Assembly: GCA_036850595.1 (NCBI GenBank)
Contig: CM072159.1
Span: 4,305,978-4,369,977 of the forward strand
DNA length: 64,000 nt
Reading direction: 5' to 3'
DNA from: Rhyacichthys aspro
Taxonomy: Eukaryota; Chordata; Actinopteri; Gobiiformes; Rhyacichthyidae
Shown here: in pieces, positions 60,501-64,000 of the stretch
How positions within the stretch are numbered: position 1 is the first letter of the stretch
How the letters are laid out: the number at the start of each line of letters is the position of its first letter
Translations under genes and position numbers: made by a program
The notes under the pieces: model-generated
The model's input: only the letters and a program-made list of their open reading frames with translations
Told to the model about the DNA's origin: nothing
Database searches by the model: none

Positions 60501-62585
60501 TTGCTTTAAAATAAAACGACCACAGTTCTGGGCTCACAAACCGTATAAGTGCTTTAAGTCCATAGGTAGGTGATTTATTAGTTGCTGATTTACCATTAAA
60601 GCCATGCATAACCTCAGTAAACTGCTGCGCTTTGGATTTTCTCTCAAGGACGCACCTACGGAACATATAGCATTTATAGGAGACGGTGTCGTGTACAATA
60701 TATATTTCACTTATATTCCCTGGCAAACATCCAGTTTAATCCAAAGGAACACTAAACCTGGGCATCATTATGGAGTGGTGCAACATTAAATGAGATATTG
60801 ACGAAAATATACCCCAATTATAGCGTACAATTATCCTTTGGCTCCAGGGAAAAATACATGCAAGTAAACACTCACTCTGTCTGGAGTCTTGTTTTAGAAA
60901 ATTATACAGCGCTGATAAATGAGTAGGTTAAAAGTTTGGAGTTGACCTTTCAAAAAACTTTTGCAGTTGCAGGTTGTTACTGGCCAATTCATCCATGACT
61001 CATTAAGGTTTGGGGCTTAGATTAATTCTAGCTAGTTTTTGTTCACTGTTGCTGCTGTGGGAGAGTAAGAATTACATACCGATGTGCTTGGTTTATATAA
61101 TTTGTCATATTTTCTGCTCATTTACTTGTCCGTCAATATAATTACACCAAGCAGTCTGCTTTTTAGGAAGTTTTCCGAGTCATAGTAAAATAATTCCAAC
61201 GTAACAATGCATCTTTTTATTTATTTTTTTTTGCTTGTATTCCATTAAACATTTTTCTTAAAGACTGGGACATGTGATTTTAAATCTGTTAAAGGACTGT
61301 GTACAGGTTTGCAGGAAAAAGATCCCAGTTTTAAGGTTAAGCTATCCTAGGTAATGGTTTGTATTATTTTAGGATTTATGAACATATTTACACCATAGAC
61401 ACATGGTTTTATAAATGTAGTTCTCCAGAGTTTTCTATTAATCCTTATATATTTATCCACAGAGATGAAGACCAATGTGAATTATTACTTCAAGGGAAAA
61501 GCTTTGTATAGCACTCATTGATTATAGGGTTATTTCATTTTTATGTGTGTGTACAATCACACATGTTTTTCAAGTCTCTACATCCTTTTCTTTATGTCAC
61601 CTGTAATTTCCCGTTCTCACCATCTCTGTCTGTGTTTGCACAGGTGAGACCAAATCCTTCATCTCTGCAGGAAATGGTGTTTGTTTTTAAAAGTCTCCCA
61701 TTGGTTCAGCCTCTCGTAAAAGCTGCTCAAACAAACAAGCCGTCATCGCCACCCGTTCCATCTCCCCAATGTAGTGCTTAAAGTAAACGATTTGTGTGAA
61801 TAAGCTGGCGAAATAAAATGGAAAGCTTCTCTAACTGCTCTGCTGAATGATGGCACTGCTGGAGTTTCATACACTCTGCGTGTTTTACGGAGAGAGTGGT
61901 TTAGTGGAATCTGTTGGGCTGAGAGCTCAGATTTAGAGCTGATTGATGTGGCTCACACTGTAAGTAGGGTTTTATAGACTGCTATTTATGGTTGGAGCTA
62001 GACATGTTGCAAAGACAAGAGTCCATTGTTATATTGTGTCTGTAATTATTTGTTTAGACAGTCATCTTGTATTTAGAAATAGACATAAACACACTGTACT
62101 AATTTCCTTTATTCTGGTTATCTGGAGACTGAAGCAAGCAACCCGACATCCTCAAAGGTGCAGTGAGTGTAAGAACCTGTGTAAGGTTTATTCTTCATGA
62201 TTTTAATAGATGAGAACTTTCAGACTATGACAATAAGGTGTAGCTAATCACATAAATGGGTGATTACACTCATTCAACAAAAGCATGTTCTCATTTCTGG
62301 TTTGTCTGCACAGCTAGTCAACATTGAATCAATGGCACCAAAAATAGAGAAGTACTGTAAATGGTGCAACTGCTCCAGCTGCAGCGGCATCTTTATTTAC
62401 ATACAGAGACGTTTAAGATGGCAAGTTTGGAAGAAAAACATCTCTTCTGCTAGGGTTCAATGTATTGGCCTATTTTCTTTATTACATGTGTAGTGTTGTA
62501 GACACTTCTCTTGTCATATGCCTCCAACCTGGCGGCAGGAAAGTTTTTTGGAGTTTTCTGTTCAGTCCTCGGGGGTTCTGTTCTG
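57501..62585. other. Intronic, no firm exon
   Basis: Contains a 22-T run (58771-58792), a CA microsatellite near 59170-59183, an A-rich patch (59910-59937), a TA run (59970-59981) and a transposon-free stretch at 60000-60860 that may be a conserved element. The segment 61643-61780 is preceded by TTTGCACAG and stays open to a stop, but I see no support for calling it an exon. Confidence 0.5.
58771..58792 (+). repeat. Poly-T run (22 T)
   Basis: Twenty-two consecutive T bases, the longest homopolymer in the window. A minus-strand retroposon tail is possible; no body was recognised. Confidence 0.8.
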
Positions 62586-62897
62586 GATTTGAACAGGTTT
62601 TATTTGGTTTTGAACAGGTTTTAGTTGGATTTTACCAGCTTTTATTTTTATTTCAACAGGTTTTTGTTGGATTTCAACAGGTTTTTGTTGGATTTCAGCA
62701 GGTTTTGGTTGAATTTCAACAGGTTTTGTTTGGATTTGAACTAATTTTAGTTGGATTTGAACAGATTTTATTTGGATTTAAAACATTTCATTTGATTTGA
62801 ACAGGTTTTATTTGGATTGGTGCATGTTTTAGTTGGATTTCAACAGGTTTTGGTTGAATTTGAACAGGTTTAGTTGGATTTGAACAGGTTTTAATTG
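62586..62897 (+). repeat. 21-bp minisatellite, 15 copies
   Basis: Fifteen consecutive units approximate GATTTGAACAGGTTTTAGTTG. Thirteen are 21 bp, one (unit 10) is 19 bp and one (unit 14) is 20 bp, totalling 312 bp. Units differ at a handful of positions and fall into GAACAGG and CAACAGG subtypes (units 4-7 and 13 carry TTCAA or TTCAG), suggesting local amplification of variants. Because 21 is a multiple of three, one frame stays open and spells a heptad of type GFEQVLV until the 19-bp unit breaks it. The open frame (62465-62800) is a product of the repeat and not evidence for a gene. Confidence 0.9.
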
Positions 62898-64000
62898 GAA
62901 CTGATCTTATATTCTGTAAAACCACCACCGATATAAGGCATTACCCAACACTGAAAGGTTGTGACTAGACGTCTGCAGAGATCTAGAGAAAAAGGAAAGC
63001 TAAATGTGAACTTTTTTTTTTTTTTTTTGCATACTATTATCAAAATGTGAACATAACACTAATTAAATGCACATTTGTTATCACAGATATTAACCCCATT
63101 TACATTTTAGAAGTTAAAAATAGCCTTTTCTTTTCAGTAATTGGCTATTACTGGCCACAAGCAAGAAGAACGCTTTACAATGTACCATTTGTCATCATTA
63201 CTAAAACAGTAAACATTTAGTGGAGGAAATTAGATCAATAGACACAATTAAAGTGCTTTCATTAATATGCAGCACATTTATCTGCACTGACTGGCACTGT
63301 AAGTAATCTAACTGTCCAACAAACAGCATTAGTCCACAGTTCACCAATGGGACTAGCATCTACTGGCCAACGAACGCTTACGCTGGATCACTGATGAATC
63401 TACTGATCCCCATAGTGAGATGTTCGAGGACAACATCAGCCATTCGGGTCAGGTTCATAGAAAAAAAACAACTTCAAATCAAACTTACTTCAGATATGTT
63501 TTATACTACAGTTTTCTGATCTGTCACACTCACCCAGCATTACCGCTTTCTTTTCTGTAACCTTTTGAATCAAAGGAAAGCGAAGGTCAGCCTTGAGGCT
63601 TTAGAGAACAATGTCAACACTGAAGTGGCTGCTACTTGCATGAACTCGGAGAGACAGTGAGGTCGCGGGGGTTAAACGGCTCGCTCTGACTCATCTCTTG
63701 TCAATAAGGCCAGGACTGGGGCCACTCAACAGCTGCTCATCACCGAGAAACACAGCCAGGGTTTGTAAGACAGAGGAGCCGACAAGCTGCAGGAACAAGC
63801 AGGGGTCGGCTACACATGGTTTCATAACAGGAGTGGCAGGGAACTTTGACCTTTTGGGAATTTGGGAAGCAAATTTGTCCCATGTGACAGGATGTGTGTG
63901 AGATGTCCAGATGACTTAGGTCAGGATTAGTTCAGTTAAATACATTAGTATATGTTAAAAGTCCTGTACTTTTTACATTCATATTTTATTTTCAGACCAA
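62898..64000. other. Right edge of window, no exon seen
   Basis: A 17-T run lies at 63012-63028. No coding exon or transposon end was recognised up to the window edge, so the first intron appears to continue beyond it. Confidence 0.5.

Noticed and set aside
62465..62800. 111-residue ORF with heptad repeats GFEQVLV
   Set aside because: Generated by the 21-bp minisatellite; the frame breaks at the 19-bp unit and there is no gene context.
1..64000. Known microRNA hairpins, tRNA and rRNA genes, CRISPR arrays
   Set aside because: I looked for familiar mature miRNA strings, tRNA-like boxes and regularly spaced repeats and saw none; no folding program was available, so weak hairpins could be missed.

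Overview
The window looks like teleost fish nuclear DNA. The evidence is AT-rich non-coding sequence with scattered homopolymer runs, very long stretches without credible coding potential, one spliced-type first exon with a GT donor, and interspersed repeats of kinds I know from ray-finned fish (Tc1/mariner, hAT-like and TTAA-target MITEs, and a SINE/LINE-tail family). There are no bacterial-style genes, operons, rRNA, tRNA or CRISPR arrays. Most short ORFs are chance openings or lie inside repeats.

Bases 1-24,060 are intergenic or distal regulatory sequence. They hold a 950-bp TTAA-flanked terminal-inverted-repeat element at the left edge, a 633-bp hAT-like element with an 8-bp target duplication (9.5-10.1 kb), a weaker hAT-like remnant (14.2 kb), a copy of a dispersed repeat family (17.2 kb), an ~870-bp element with a decayed coding remnant (18.8-19.6 kb) and an ~80-bp direct repeat pair (20.3 and 21.1 kb).

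Bases ~24,060-24,626 hold the only gene evidence: a GC-richer promoter/5'UTR segment, two short upstream ORFs, and a 45-codon first coding exon with a strong Kozak context. It encodes a signal peptide and ends at a phase-0 splice donor (GTAAGT). I cannot name the gene. Everything from 24,627 to 64,000 is most simply its first intron, at least 39 kb long and open at the right edge, because I found no second exon I could support.

The putative intron is repeat-rich. It holds a MITE apparently nested in an older repeat (28.0-28.7 kb), a 354-bp solo LTR nested in a decayed Tc1-like transposon (33.5-34.8 kb), three copies of a SINE/LINE-tail family (32.0, 48.2 and 50.4 kb), a hAT-like terminus (54.6 kb), a strong G-quadruplex motif (57.5 kb), and a 15-copy 21-bp minisatellite whose period keeps a frame open (62.6-62.9 kb). 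A few repeat-free stretches look like candidate conserved regulatory elements but need an alignment to establish.

I found no previously undescribed multi-gene system. The best leads are the nested transposon history, the TTAA-flanked elements, the upstream ORF ending 7 nt before the start codon, and the minisatellite.
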